From the NCBI GenBank assembly GCA_014872875.1, contig WKFI01000007.1:62001-126000 (forward strand): a DNA stretch of 64,000 nt. The letters run 5' to 3'. The stretch is from Paracoccaceae bacterium. GTDB taxonomy: Bacteria > Pseudomonadota > Alphaproteobacteria > Rhodobacterales > Rhodobacteraceae. Shown piece by piece: positions 27,864 to 37,020 of this stretch. Within the stretch, counting starts at the first letter, position 1, and every line of letters starts with the position of its first letter. The notes beneath the pieces were generated by a model. It was not told where the DNA came from, did not search any database, and saw nothing but the letters and a program-made list of their open reading frames with translations. A program made the translations under genes and the position numbers.

Positions 27864-28469
27864 TCACAGACGCAGCAGGCTGATCGCGATCCCCCACATG
27901 GTCAGTCCGATGACCAGATCCAGAATCTGCCAGGCCCGCGGCTTGCTGAACAGCGGCGCCAGAAAGCCCGACCCGTACCCGAGTACAAAGAAGAATGTGA
28001 AGCTGGACAAAACCGCCCCAATCCCGAAACTCAACCGGTCCGCATATTGCGCCGAGATCGACCCGATCAGAACAACCGTATCCAGATAGACATGCGGGTT
28101 CAGCCAGGTCAGCGCCAGAACCGTCAGGAGTGCTGCCACAAGGCTCGACCCGACGCCCACACCGTCGGCGTCATCCATGCTCGATCCACCTTGCCAGGCC
28201 GACCGCAGGTTTCGCGCTCCGTACCAGACCAGGAAAGCCGCCCCGCCATATCGCATCACCGGCTCGAACCAGTGCAGAGCCAACGCAAGGCTGCCAAAGC
28301 CCAGAACGCCAGCGGTGATCAGGATCGCATCCGAGGTGGCGCAGGTCAGGCAAATCCAGAACACATGCTGCCGTTTCAGCCCCTGCCGCAGCACAAATGC
28401 GTTCTGCGCCCCGATCGCAAGGATCAGGCTGAAGCCCAAGGCAAATCCGGCCATCAATGTCGTATTCAT
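27864..28469 (-). CDS. LysE/ArgO-type basic amino-acid exporter
   Basis: A 201-residue inner-membrane exporter with six helices. The N-terminal GFALGFSLILAIGAQNAFVLRQGLKRQHVF is diagnostic of the LysE/ArgO subfamily that exports lysine and arginine, unlike the more divergent RhtB types elsewhere in the window. The TWLNPHVYLDTVVLIG segment with its Asn-Pro is also conserved. It is divergent from an ArgP/LysG-type regulator, the classic arrangement, with a 158-base shared promoter region. It should be induced when intracellular lysine or arginine is high. Confident in family, fairly confident in function. Confidence 0.88.
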   Translation of the reverse strand: MNTTLMAGFALGFSLILAIGAQNAFVLRQGLKRQHVFWICLTCATSDAILITAGVLGFGSLALALHWFEPVMRYGGAAFLVWYGARNLRSAWQGGSSMDDADGVGVGSSLVAALLTVLALTWLNPHVYLDTVVLIGSISAQYADRLSFGIGAVLSSFTFFFVLGYGSGFLAPLFSKPRAWQILDLVIGLTMWGIAISLLRL

Positions 28470-28627
28470 CTGCTGTCTCCACTATGGTCGGACCCAGGTA
28501 AGGCAGGCCGTACTCCGTGCAATCTCTGTGCAAGGTTTGTGTGCGGCTTGTGCCAAGCTGGCATTTGACTATCCCCCGCATCGGATGTAGTCCAGTTAAA
28601 TAGATTAACCGTAAATTAGGATTTCTA

Positions 28628-29512
28628 ATGCAGTTCGACCCCCATCACCTGTCCGCGCTCTCGGCTGTGCTCAGGCTTGGATCTTTCGAGGCCGCAGCCC
28701 AGTCCTTGTCCGTGACCCCCTCGGCCATCTCTCAGCGCATAAAGGCGCTGGAAGACAAGGTCGGCGCCTCTCTTGTCCAGCGGGGCACGCCCTGCACCGG
28801 CACGTCGATGGGCGTACGTCTGGCCAAACATGCCGAAGATGTCGGGCTGCTGGAAGCGCAGCTGAGCCGCGACCTGCAACTGGACAGCGGCGATGAACCC
28901 ACCCGGTTGAAAATAGCGGTCAATGCCGACAGCCTGGCCACCTGGTTCGTCCAAGCCATGGCCGCGGTGCCGGATCTCTTGTTCGATCTGGTCGTGGACG
29001 ATCAGGATCACAGCGCCGAATGGTTGAAACGCGGCGAGGTCAGCGCCGCGGTCAGTGCCGCTGAAAAGCCGATGACAGGCTGTGACATGCACGCGCTGGG
29101 GGCGCTGCGTTACGTTGCGACCGCCAGCCCGCGTTTCATGAGCAAGTGGTTCGCGGACGGTGTCACGCCTGACGCTCTCGGCCGGACACCGATGCTGACC
29201 TATGATGGCAAGGACATGCTGCAAAGGCGCTGGATCGAAACCAATGTGGGCCCCAAGATCGCGCCGCCAAGCCATTACATGCCGTCCAGCCAGGCCTTTG
29301 TCGAGGCAGCCCGCGCCGATATCGGCTGGGGGATGAACCCGCATCTGCTGGTGCGCGGCCATATCCGCAATGCACGCCTTGTGCCCTTGATCCCCCATAC
29401 GCCTCTTGACGTGCCTCTCAGCTGGCAGGTCAGCCGGATCATGGCACCTGCCTTGAAACCGGTCACAGATGCGGTCATCAAGGTAGCCCGAAAGCACCTT
29501 GTGCAGAATTGA
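28628..29512 (+). CDS. LysR-family regulator, ArgP/LysG type
   Basis: A 294-residue LysR-type activator. The winged helix-turn-helix lies at residues 1-60 (HHLSALSAVLRLGSFEAAAQ and SVTPSAISQRIKALEDKVGA). The effector domain follows the ArgP/LysG pattern, with LKIAVNADSLATWFVQAM near residue 98 and EAARADIGWGMNPHLLV toward the end. Its divergent placement from a LysE exporter is the standard control pair for basic amino-acid export, in which the regulator binds lysine or arginine and activates the exporter. Identification rests on both sequence and context. Confidence 0.88.
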   Translation: MQFDPHHLSALSAVLRLGSFEAAAQSLSVTPSAISQRIKALEDKVGASLVQRGTPCTGTSMGVRLAKHAEDVGLLEAQLSRDLQLDSGDEPTRLKIAVNADSLATWFVQAMAAVPDLLFDLVVDDQDHSAEWLKRGEVSAAVSAAEKPMTGCDMHALGALRYVATASPRFMSKWFADGVTPDALGRTPMLTYDGKDMLQRRWIETNVGPKIAPPSHYMPSSQAFVEAARADIGWGMNPHLLVRGHIRNARLVPLIPHTPLDVPLSWQVSRIMAPALKPVTDAVIKVARKHLVQN

Positions 29513-29525
29513 ACCGGACGCCCCC

Positions 29526-30218
29526 ATGTTTGCCAAAGACCAGTTGGACTATGATCCGATCCCGCTGCCAGATCGCAGCGACTATGACGATGCGCGTATG
29601 CAGGCCGAAGCAAACGCTTTCCTGCGCAAGATGCAGGCCCGCCACACCGTCAGGGACTATATCGACCGCCCGGTTGCACGGGACGTGATCGAAACCTGCA
29701 TCCGGACAGCCGGATCAGCGCCCTCGGGCGCGAACCACCAGCCTTGGCATTTTGCCGCGATCTCGAATCCCGAGATGAAGCAGCGTATCCGGGACGAAGC
29801 CGAGGAAGAGGAACGCAGGTTCTATGCGGGTGGGGCTGGTGATGAATGGATCAAGGCACTGGAACCCATTGGGACCAATGCAGAAAAACCCCATTTGACC
29901 GTGGCGCCCTGGTTGATCGTCGTCTTTGCCCAGCGGTGGGGGGAGTTTGAGGACGGCACACGGTTCAAGAACTACTACGTGCCCGAAAGCGTCAATATCG
30001 CCACCGGGTTCCTGCTGGCGGCACTGCACCATGCGGGGCTTTGTACACTGACCCACACACCTAACCCGATGAAATTCCTGAACGCGGCGCTGGGGCGGCC
30101 TGCCTCGGAAAAACCCACGATGATCATCGCTGTCGGGCACCCTGCCCCGGATGCCACGGTTCCACAGGTGGCCAAGCTTAAGAAACCTCTGAAGGAGATT
30201 TCCTCGTTCATCGAATGA
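29526..30218 (+). CDS. Nitroreductase-family flavoprotein
   Basis: A 230-residue FMN-dependent oxidoreductase. The N-terminal FMN-binding motif RHTVRDYIDRPVARDVIE is followed by GSAPSGANHQPWHFAAISN, typical of the nitroreductase fold and close to the iodotyrosine-deiodinase/BluB side of the family. The C-terminal ATGFLLAALHHAGLCTLTHTP and PTMIIAVGHPA segments are also standard. No substrate can be given. ATG at 29526 starts MFAKDQLDYDP just after the argP-type stop (13 bases); the pair may be co-transcribed. Family call is secure. Confidence 0.9.
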   Translation: MFAKDQLDYDPIPLPDRSDYDDARMQAEANAFLRKMQARHTVRDYIDRPVARDVIETCIRTAGSAPSGANHQPWHFAAISNPEMKQRIRDEAEEEERRFYAGGAGDEWIKALEPIGTNAEKPHLTVAPWLIVVFAQRWGEFEDGTRFKNYYVPESVNIATGFLLAALHHAGLCTLTHTPNPMKFLNAALGRPASEKPTMIIAVGHPAPDATVPQVAKLKKPLKEISSFIE

Positions 30219-30264
30219 CAGTGCGGCCTCTTGCCTGAAACAGGGCAAAGGGCGACAGTCGGGC

Positions 30265-31104
30265 ATGTCCGACGCCCCCCTTCCCGGCCGCGTGCTGTTG
30301 TTCCGTGTGATCCTGCCCCGTGCCTGTGTCTGGGCCGTCCTGCTGACGTTCGAACAGGTCTGGCGGTTGCCCATGTGGCTGTTTTGGCCACTGCTTTTGG
30401 CGGATGGTCTCTTTCTGCTGGGACAGGCCCGATGGTTTCAGCACAGCGCCGACAATCATCTGTCCGGCCACGGGTCACAGGCAACGATCTGGGGGGGCTA
30501 TCTGGTTCTGTTGTTTGCTGCCCTGGGCACGGCCGCGTTGTGGTGGGGGACTTATCTGCACAGCCAGTACGACCCCGACGCCGACAACTTTGCCGAGCGG
30601 ATGGACCGGATGCATGCCGAGATGTATCATCTGACCGTTGCACCCGGCGGGCAGGCTCTGGTTTTTAAAGGCACCATTACCTTTGGCCTGATCAAGAAGG
30701 CCCAAGGGTTTCTGGAGAAGAACCCGACCCTGACCCGGATCGAACTGCACAGCGAAGGTGGCCACATCTACGAGGCTCGCGGCATGGCGCAACTGATCCG
30801 CAAGACAGGTCTCGACACCGAGGCCACGGGCCCGTGCAATTCAGCCTGCACTCTGCTCTTCATTGCAGGGCAAAACCGCAGGCTGGGCCCGGAAGGTTCC
30901 TTGGGGTTTCATCAATATGCGCTGGAATATGACACGGATGTTTTGAACCTGGACCCGGCTGCCGAACAGGTCCGCGACCGGGCTTTCTTTGCCGAACGGG
31001 GCGTATCCCAAGACTTTCTGGAACGCATGTACGACAGCCCCAGCACCGGGCTATGGCAGCCCACGCGGGCCGAACTGCTCGCTGCCGGGGTCGTGACGGA
31101 ATAA
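30265..31104 (+). CDS. Membrane protein with ClpP/crotonase-fold domain
   Basis: A 279-residue protein with two or three N-terminal transmembrane helices (about residues 10-100) and a C-terminal ClpP-like domain. The latter shows ALVFKGTITFGLIKKAQGFL, IELHSEGGHIYEARGMAQLI (oxyanion Gly-Gly) and GPCNSACTLLFIAGQNRRLG, where Ser before Ala-Cys takes the nucleophile place. Similar soluble or tethered proteins are predicted periplasmic proteases or signal-peptide-digesting peptidases. A catalytic His may be in LGFHQYAL. No operon partner is evident. The fold is confident, the activity unproven. Confidence 0.75.
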   Translation: MSDAPLPGRVLLFRVILPRACVWAVLLTFEQVWRLPMWLFWPLLLADGLFLLGQARWFQHSADNHLSGHGSQATIWGGYLVLLFAALGTAALWWGTYLHSQYDPDADNFAERMDRMHAEMYHLTVAPGGQALVFKGTITFGLIKKAQGFLEKNPTLTRIELHSEGGHIYEARGMAQLIRKTGLDTEATGPCNSACTLLFIAGQNRRLGPEGSLGFHQYALEYDTDVLNLDPAAEQVRDRAFFAERGVSQDFLERMYDSPSTGLWQPTRAELLAAGVVTE

Positions 31105-31106
31105 AC

Positions 31107-31703
31107 TCAGGAGAGCAGCATCCAGACCGCAACGGTTGCCAGAAGCAGACCGAACAGCATGTTCAGTTTTTGCGCGCTCTCATTCTGGCGGAACATCCCT
31201 GCGATCCGGTCACCAACCACCGTCCACAACAGAAACGCCCCCAGATTGTTCAGCGTGAACACCGTGGTGATCAACAATACGGTCGCCCACCGATCCTGCT
31301 CCACGGCGCCCAGAAACTGGGAAAACACCAGCGCAATGATGACGTAGGCCTTGGGATTGAACAACAACAGGACAACGCCATCAACGAACCCCACCGGTCT
31401 GGGTTGCACCGGACCGCGCAATAATCCCGCACTGAAGAGTTTCCATGCGATCCACAAGACATAGAGTGATCCGCCAATCCTGATGATGTCAAAAAGCTGT
31501 GGAAAGCGCTCCAGCGCCCCCAGAAAACCAAAACCTATGGCAGCCGTTATCGCCCAGGTGGCCAGGTGATAGCCCAGATTGGCCGGCAAAGTGGCCCGCA
31601 CTCCGAACCGAGCGCCGTTGGCCGAGAAGAACATGTTACCCAGACCGGGGCTGTAGGCCAGCGGGAACAGAAAAACGATGAGCGAGAAGACTGTTTGCAG
31701 CAT
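31107..31703 (-). CDS. LysE-family translocator
   Basis: A 198-residue six-helix exporter of the LysE/RhtB superfamily. Conserved points are PLAYSPGLGNMFFSANGARFG at the N-terminus, with a proline-glycine motif, and LLFNPKAYVIIALVFSQFL in helix four. It is more distant from LysE/ArgO than the exporter at 27864-28469, so its cargo is unknown, possibly neutral amino acids. The ATG at 31703 begins MLQTVFSLIVF; the upstream in-frame start adds a basic leader without ribosome-binding support. It is convergent with the ClpP-fold gene, separated by two bases. Confidence 0.85.
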   Translation of the reverse strand: MLQTVFSLIVFLFPLAYSPGLGNMFFSANGARFGVRATLPANLGYHLATWAITAAIGFGFLGALERFPQLFDIIRIGGSLYVLWIAWKLFSAGLLRGPVQPRPVGFVDGVVLLLFNPKAYVIIALVFSQFLGAVEQDRWATVLLITTVFTLNNLGAFLLWTVVGDRIAGMFRQNESAQKLNMLFGLLLATVAVWMLLS

Positions 31704-31927
31704 GCGGTGGCCCTTTCCTTTGGCCCCAATGGACACCGGATGCCGGGTTCAAAGCGACCCGAAACCTGCGGGTTTCCGGCCGGGGCCTGCTGAAATTCCG
31801 GTGTCGCGCATGACGTGTTTGAACCCAGTTCACAGCCGCATCAGGGGCCCTAACAGTGCAAAATGTCGCAGTTTGTGGTATAGTCCCGGCGTTCACAAGG
31901 AACACCACCAAGAGGGGGGGTAATCCG

Positions 31928-32548
31928 ATGGCTTGGACTGTATCCGGAGAACTTGTCGAAACCTGTAGCTGCAACATGCTGTGTCCCTGTTGGTTCGGAC
32001 AGGCGGACCTGATGCTGATGGATCAGGGCTACTGCGCGACATCGCTGCTGTTGCGGGTTCGGGAGGGCAGCCATGACGGCGTCGATCTTGGCGGATTGAA
32101 TGCTGTCGTATCGCTGCATTTCCCGGGTCCGACCCTGTTTGATGCCAATGGAACCGGACGGGTCTATATCGATGCGCGGGCAAATGACGCTCAGGCTGCG
32201 GCGCTGGAAACGATCCTGCAAGGCGCGGCGGGCGGTGGGATGGAGGTTCCGGCGAGCCTTCTGTCGTCCTGGCTGCCCAGCAAACGGGTCGCGATCCACG
32301 TAACCGAGGCAGATGGTACACTGACCGCCGAGGTCGACGGGGTCGGCGAAATGAAATCCAGCAAACTGGTCAATGATCTGGGCAACACGATGTCGCTTCG
32401 CAATGCGGCTTTCAGCGTGGCCTTTGGTCATGACGGGCATGAAGGCGATCTGGCGCCCAGCCTTGGCACCGTCTGGAACGACGCCGAAATGCCGGTCAAT
32501 TGGGAAGGCCGTTCCGGCGTGACCGGTCAGGTCTCGTGGGCGGGTTGA
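31928..32548 (+). CDS. DUF1326 cysteine-motif protein
   Basis: A 206-residue soluble protein of the DUF1326 family. The N-terminus carries the cysteine cluster ETCSCNMLCPCWF (CxCNxxCPC), which looks suited to metal or redox chemistry, followed by a beta-rich domain ending NWEGRSGVTGQVSWAG. No signal peptide is evident. A DUF2182 gene follows 31 bases downstream, a pairing I recall as common, suggesting a two-component metal-handling unit. The metal and reaction are unknown; copper is a guess from the Met/His-rich partner. Confidence 0.8.
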   Translation: MAWTVSGELVETCSCNMLCPCWFGQADLMLMDQGYCATSLLLRVREGSHDGVDLGGLNAVVSLHFPGPTLFDANGTGRVYIDARANDAQAAALETILQGAAGGGMEVPASLLSSWLPSKRVAIHVTEADGTLTAEVDGVGEMKSSKLVNDLGNTMSLRNAAFSVAFGHDGHEGDLAPSLGTVWNDAEMPVNWEGRSGVTGQVSWAG

Positions 32549-32579
32549 TCGCGGCGCAGACCGGCGGTCCGGTCCGCTG

Positions 32580-33362
32580 ATGCAACCCGGCGTCACGCAA
32601 CGCCATCGGGCTCTGGTCATCGGAGCCCTTGTCGCGCTGGCCGGGCTGGCATGGGCCTACACGATCCATCTGGGGCTGGGGATGTCATCCGACGGAATGT
32701 CGGGAGGCATGACGGGCGGCATGGCCATGCCCATGGTAATGGCCTGGTCTGCGACGGACTTCGTCTTCATGTTCATCATGTGGGCCGTGATGATGTTCGC
32801 CATGATGCTGCCTTCGGTCACCCCGACCGTTTTGATATTCGAACGGGTGCGGGCACGGCGTGAACAGACCGGACGGCCCTTTGCCCCGACCTTGGCCTTT
32901 GTCGCCGGATACCTTTTGATCTGGATCGGCTTTTCGCTGGTGGCCACACTGGCGAACTGGTGGCTGCACAGGAATGGCGTGCTGACCTCGATGATGGGCC
33001 AGGTAGGTCCGATGCTGGGGGGTGTTCTGTTGATCCTGGCCGGGATCTTTCAATGGACCCGGCTCAAGGACGCCTGTCTGGACCACTGCCGGTCGCCCTT
33101 GGGCTTTTTGACGACATACTGGCGGGACGGCATCGGCGGCGCGGCCCGGATGGGCATGCATCACGGGATCTTTTGCCTTGGGTGCTGCTGGATGCTGATG
33201 GCGTTGCTTTTTGTTCTTGGCGTCATGAACTTGCCTTGGGTCGCGGTTCTGACGGTAGTGGTTCTGGCCGAAAAAACACTGCCCTTCGGCCGCTATCTGA
33301 GCCGTGCCTTGGGCGTTGGCCTGATCGTCTGGGGCGCGTGGTTATGCGCGATCAGCATCTGA
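32580..33362 (+). CDS. DUF2182 integral membrane protein
   Basis: A 260-residue membrane protein with about six helices, matching the DUF2182 family of predicted metal-binding membrane proteins. The first loop is strikingly methionine/glycine-rich (LGMSSDGMSGGMTGGMAMPM), and helix two holds MWAVMMFAMMLPSVTPTVL. The segment HHGIFCLGCCWMLMALLF near residue 200 adds conserved His and Cys residues. Met-rich loops often bind Cu(I). It is probably co-transcribed with the DUF1326 gene. Function is unproven; a cuproprotein-maturation or copper-export role is a hypothesis. Confidence 0.8.
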   Translation: MQPGVTQRHRALVIGALVALAGLAWAYTIHLGLGMSSDGMSGGMTGGMAMPMVMAWSATDFVFMFIMWAVMMFAMMLPSVTPTVLIFERVRARREQTGRPFAPTLAFVAGYLLIWIGFSLVATLANWWLHRNGVLTSMMGQVGPMLGGVLLILAGIFQWTRLKDACLDHCRSPLGFLTTYWRDGIGGAARMGMHHGIFCLGCCWMLMALLFVLGVMNLPWVAVLTVVVLAEKTLPFGRYLSRALGVGLIVWGAWLCAISI

Positions 33363-33394
33363 CAAAGGGACGACCGTGGTACTGCATGCAAAAC

Positions 33395-33420
33395 ACCCTG
33401 CCAAAGGTTTGGCAGGGTGC
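33395..33420 (-). terminator. Terminator downstream of yebC
   Basis: A perfect 12-bp stem CACCCTGCCAAA/TTTGGCAGGGTG (33395-33406 with 33409-33420) is followed on the minus strand by TTTTGCATGC. It lies 64 bases after the yebC stop and between convergent yebC and DUF2182 genes; it may act in both directions. Confidence 0.6.
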
Positions 33421-33484
33421 ATGATCACTGGTTTCAAGCGCGACTATATCGCGGACTGTCGGGTTTACCGCTGACCGGCAGGGG

Positions 33485-34225
33485 TCAAAGCTGCTCCATG
33501 ACCTCGTCAGAGGCTTCAAAATTGGTGGTCACGCGCTGCACGTCATCATCGTCTTCCAGCGCATCCACCAGTTTCATCAGCTTCTGCATGCCTTCCAGAT
33601 CCATCTCGGTCGTGGTGGTCGGCTTCCAGATCAGCTTGGTGGATTCGGATTCGCCCAGATCCCCTTCCAGAGCATTCGACACTTCGTTCAGGTCGGTATC
33701 TGCGCAATAGATGATGTGACCCTCGTCCGAGCTTTCGACATCTTCGGCACCGGCTTCGATCGCGGCCATCATGACCGTATCCGCATCGCCCACCGATGCA
33801 GGATATGTCACCTCACCTTTACGTTCGAACATGAAGCCAACCGACCCGGTTTCGCCCAGGTTGCCACCGTTCTTGGAGAAGGTCGAGCGGACCACGGATG
33901 CAGTGCGATTGCGGTTGTCGGTCATCGCCTCGACGATCACTGCGACACCGTTGGGACCATAACCTTCATAGCGGATCTCATCATAGTTTTCCGCATCACC
34001 ACCCTGTGACTTCTTGATCGCGCGTTCGATCACATCCTTGGGAACCGACTGGCTTTTGGCTTCTTTCACCGCCAGACGCAGGCGCGGGTTCTTGTCGGGG
34101 TCGGGATCGCCCATCTTGGCTGCGACCGTGATTTCCTTGGCCAGCTTGGAGAACAGTTTCGACCGCGCGGCGTCCTGACGCCCTTTGCGGTGTTGGATGT
34201 TTGCCCATTTTGAATGGCCTGCCAT
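33485..34225 (-). CDS. yebC: YebC/PmpR-family protein
   Basis: A 246-residue protein of the YebC/TACO1 family, which acts as a transcriptional regulator or as an aid to translation of stall-prone sequences. The start [20 protein letters not shown] is invariant in the family, and [40 protein letters not shown] and [19 protein letters not shown] all match. ATG at 34225 is therefore chosen over an upstream in-frame start. It is a stand-alone gene ending at the hairpin at 33395-33420. Identification is very secure; the cellular role is debated in the family. Confidence 0.96.
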   Translation of the reverse strand: MAGHSKWANIQHRKGRQDAARSKLFSKLAKEITVAAKMGDPDPDKNPRLRLAVKEAKSQSVPKDVIERAIKKSQGGDAENYDEIRYEGYGPNGVAVIVEAMTDNRNRTASVVRSTFSKNGGNLGETGSVGFMFERKGEVTYPASVGDADTVMMAAIEAGAEDVESSDEGHIIYCADTDLNEVSNALEGDLGESESTKLIWKPTTTTEMDLEGMQKLMKLVDALEDDDDVQRVTTNFEASDEVMEQL

Positions 34226-34346
34226 GGTACTTTCCCGTACTGATATTGCGTGATTGGCGCCCATATAGCCTTGCCAGAGGGGTCTGTTCAAGGCTCGCCC
34301 CCGCAAGGGCGGTTGTTCCGTGCTGCCAGCACGATAGAGTGCGGGC

Positions 34347-36119
34347 ATGACACAGGACCAGATCATACTGTTTTCGCTGTTCGGCGCTGTCTTCGGATTT
34401 CTGTTGTGGGGACGGTATCGCTATGATCTGGTTGCGTTTTCGGCGCTGATGATCGGTGTTGTTGTCGGCGTGGTTCCGGTCAAAGACGCGTTTTCCGGCT
34501 TTGGGCACCCGGCTACGCTGGTGGTCGCGTTGGTGCTGATCGTGTCGGCCGGTTTGGTGCGATCCGGCGCTGTTTTTCTGATCACCCGAACGTTGATCGA
34601 TGCCTCACGCGGCTTGGGCGCGCATATTGCGCTGATGGGCGGGATTGGGGCTGTGCTGTCGGCCTTCATGAACAATGTTGCAGCGCTGGCGTTGCTGATG
34701 CCGGTAGACATGCAGACCGCCCGCAAGGCCGGGCGCAGCCCGGGGCTGAGCCTGATGCCCTTGAGCTTTGCGACCATTCTGGGGGGGATGGCCACTCTGA
34801 TCGGAACACCACCCAACATCATCATTGCCGCGATCAGGGGGGAAGCGACGGGCACGCCTTTTGCCATGTTTGATTTTGTCCCAGTGGGGGGCATTGCGGC
34901 ACTGGTGGGTCTGGCCTTTGTCGCGCTGATCGGTTGGCGATTGATCCCCGTGCGTGAAGACGCAGAAGACAGCCGGACAACGCTGGCCCATTACATCGCG
35001 GAGCTGACCGTGCCCGAAGGCTCCGACCATATCGGCAAACGCTTGGGCGAACTGGACGGTGAGGCGGAACAGGCCGATGTGGCGATCCTGGGGCTGATCC
35101 GAGACGGCAAACGCCGCTATGGGCGGGCGGCGAACGCTTTGCTGCAAGCCGGAGACGCACTGATTCTGGAGGCTGTTCCCGAGGCGCTGGATGAGTTTCG
35201 CGCCGCCCTGTCGTTGGATTTCTCGGACACGCGGCGGCAGGAGCAGCTGACGGCAGCAGGCGACGGGCTGGATGTTATCGAAGTGGTCGTGCCCGGATAT
35301 GCCCGCATCACGGGGCGCACGGCACAAGGGATCGGGCTGGCCTGGCGGCAGAACACGGTATTGATGGGTATCTCGCGCCAAGGCCGCCGGATCACCAAAC
35401 AGGTCCGCAAGACCGAAGTAGAGCCGGGCGATATCCTGCTGCTCATGTGCCCGCGTGACCACGGCCCGGACGTGACCGAATGGCTGGGCTGCCTGCCTCT
35501 GGCAGAACGCGGTCTTTCGGTTACGGCAAATGAAAAGGTCTGGTTGGCGATCGGGTTGTTTGCCGGGGCGGTTGCGGCGGCCAGTTTCGGGCTGATTTAC
35601 CTGCCGGTCGCATTGGGACTGGTGGTGGTGTCTTATGTATTGACCAAGATCCTGCCCATTGCCGAGCTTTACGATCACGTGGAATGGCCGGTCGTTGTGC
35701 TGCTGGGATCGATGATCCCACTGGGGGCGGCGCTGGAGACCTCGGGCGGCACCGCGCTCATCGCCAATGCTCTGATCAGCCTGACGGACGGCCTGCCCGC
35801 GTGGGCGGTGTTGACCGTTCTGATGGTGGTCACGATGACATTGTCGGACGTGCTGAACAACACGGCGACGACCATCGTTGCAGCCCCGGTGGGCATACAG
35901 ATGGCGCGCACTTTGGAGGTTTCCCCCGACCCGTTCCTGATGGCCGTGGCAGTGGCCGCGTCGGCGGCCTTCCTGACCCCCATCGGGCACAAGAACAACA
36001 CTCTCATCCTCGGTCCCGGCGGCTACAGGTTCGGTGACTATTGGCGCATGGGTCTGCCCTTGGAGATTCTGATCGTCACCACCTCCATCCCCGCAATCCT
36101 GATGTTCTGGCCGATGTGA
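34347..36119 (+). CDS. SLC13-family permease with paired RCK_C domains
   Basis: A 590-residue inner-membrane permease of the SLC13/DASS (sodium-anion) fold. N-terminal helices include [20 protein letters not shown] and the first hairpin loop [18 protein letters not shown]; the C-terminal half repeats this with [18 protein letters not shown]. Two RCK_C (TrkA_C) domains lie between (about residues 210-375), usual for bacterial sulfate or sulfonate permeases. Its substrate is unknown; in marine Rhodobacteraceae relatives serve sulfate, taurine or sulfoacetate. A paralogue of nearly equal length and layout lies 4.3 kb away on the other strand. Confidence 0.88.
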   Translation: MTQDQIILFSLFGAVFGFLLWGRYRYDLVAFSALMIGVVVGVVPVKDAFSGFGHPATLVVALVLIVSAGLVRSGAVFLITRTLIDASRGLGAHIALMGGIGAVLSAFMNNVAALALLMPVDMQTARKAGRSPGLSLMPLSFATILGGMATLIGTPPNIIIAAIRGEATGTPFAMFDFVPVGGIAALVGLAFVALIGWRLIPVREDAEDSRTTLAHYIAELTVPEGSDHIGKRLGELDGEAEQADVAILGLIRDGKRRYGRAANALLQAGDALILEAVPEALDEFRAALSLDFSDTRRQEQLTAAGDGLDVIEVVVPGYARITGRTAQGIGLAWRQNTVLMGISRQGRRITKQVRKTEVEPGDILLLMCPRDHGPDVTEWLGCLPLAERGLSVTANEKVWLAIGLFAGAVAAASFGLIYLPVALGLVVVSYVLTKILPIAELYDHVEWPVVVLLGSMIPLGAALETSGGTALIANALISLTDGLPAWAVLTVLMVVTMTLSDVLNNTATTIVAAPVGIQMARTLEVSPDPFLMAVAVAASAAFLTPIGHKNNTLILGPGGYRFGDYWRMGLPLEILIVTTSIPAILMFWPM

Positions 36120-36132
36120 CCCCTTGCCCAGG

Positions 36133-36148
36133 TGCGAGAATTCTCGCA
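36133..36148. repeat. 16-bp perfect palindrome after the SLC13 gene
   Basis: TGCGAGAATTCTCGCA is its own complement and lies 14 bases after the SLC13 stop, followed by AAAAGCTC. As RNA it would form a tight hairpin only if opened in the middle, so a DNA-binding site is as likely as a terminator. Confidence 0.4.
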
Positions 36149-36191
36149 AAAGCTCTTGCCCGGCCTCTCCCTTTTGAAAGCCCTGAAATCC

Positions 36192-36926
36192 ATGAAACCC
36201 TTTCTGATCCTTCAACTCCGTCCTGAAACCGATGCCGCCGATGCCGAATATGCCTCGATCCTGGCGCGCTCCGGTCTTGACGCCGATCAAACCCATCGCA
36301 TCCGGTTGGATTGTGAAGACCTGCCTGCGGAGCTTGATGTTGCGGACTATGCAGGAGTGATCGTCGGGGGTGGCCCGGGCTGTGTCAGTGATCCAGAGGA
36401 CAAGAAGTCCGCGCTGGATGCCAAGATCGAGGCCGACGTGATGCGCCTGATGCCCCAGATTACGGGCCGTGATCATCCGTTTATGGGGTGTTGTTACGGC
36501 TTGGGCATTCTGGCCGCGCATCTCAAGGGCGAAGTCAGCAAGGCGCAGTATTCAGAACCGGTCGGACCCTCCACCTGCGCGCTGACTGAAGCCGGGGCAA
36601 GCGATCCTTTGACCCAAGGCTTGCCACAAGTCTTTGACGCCTTTGTCGGCCACAAGGAAGCGGTGCAGGAGCTGCCACCCGGCTGCGTGCATCTGGTCCG
36701 TTCGGAGCCCTGCCCATTCCAGATGGTGCGATTTGGTCAGAACGTCTATGCCACCCAGTTCCATCCCGAGGCAGATGCGCATGACTTTGAGCAGCGGATC
36801 CAGATCTATGCCGGGCATGGCTATTTCCCGCCTGAACAGGCCGATGACCTGATCCGGACATGCCACGCGGCCCAGGTCACCGTGCCCGGCGAAATCCTGC
36901 GCCGTTTTGCGCAACGCTATGGCTGA
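36192..36926 (+). CDS. Class I glutamine amidotransferase
   Basis: A 244-residue class I glutamine amidotransferase. The nucleophile Cys sits in HPFMGCCYGLGILAAHL near residue 100, and the partner His-x-Glu in YATQFHPEADAHDF near residue 195. The VIVGGGPGCVSDPE loop binds the oxyanion region. Stand-alone members act on gamma-glutamyl compounds or resemble GMP-synthase glutaminase domains; I cannot name the acceptor. The ATG at 36192 starts MKPFLILQLRPE, aligned with family N-termini, after the palindrome at 36133-36148. Family assignment is secure. Confidence 0.9.
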   Translation: MKPFLILQLRPETDAADAEYASILARSGLDADQTHRIRLDCEDLPAELDVADYAGVIVGGGPGCVSDPEDKKSALDAKIEADVMRLMPQITGRDHPFMGCCYGLGILAAHLKGEVSKAQYSEPVGPSTCALTEAGASDPLTQGLPQVFDAFVGHKEAVQELPPGCVHLVRSEPCPFQMVRFGQNVYATQFHPEADAHDFEQRIQIYAGHGYFPPEQADDLIRTCHAAQVTVPGEILRRFAQRYG

Positions 36927-37020
36927 CCCAACGACACGCCCCGGAATTGTTGCCTGATCACGTCCTCGCCGCTTAGGCTGCCCTGAGAAGGATGAGTTTA
37001 GCGCAAGGGGGAAACGGCGC

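Noticed and set aside
34605-36521. A 638-codon minus-strand frame
   Set aside because: Antisense to the SLC13 permease and amidotransferase; His/Gln/Arg-rich composition typical of a shadow.
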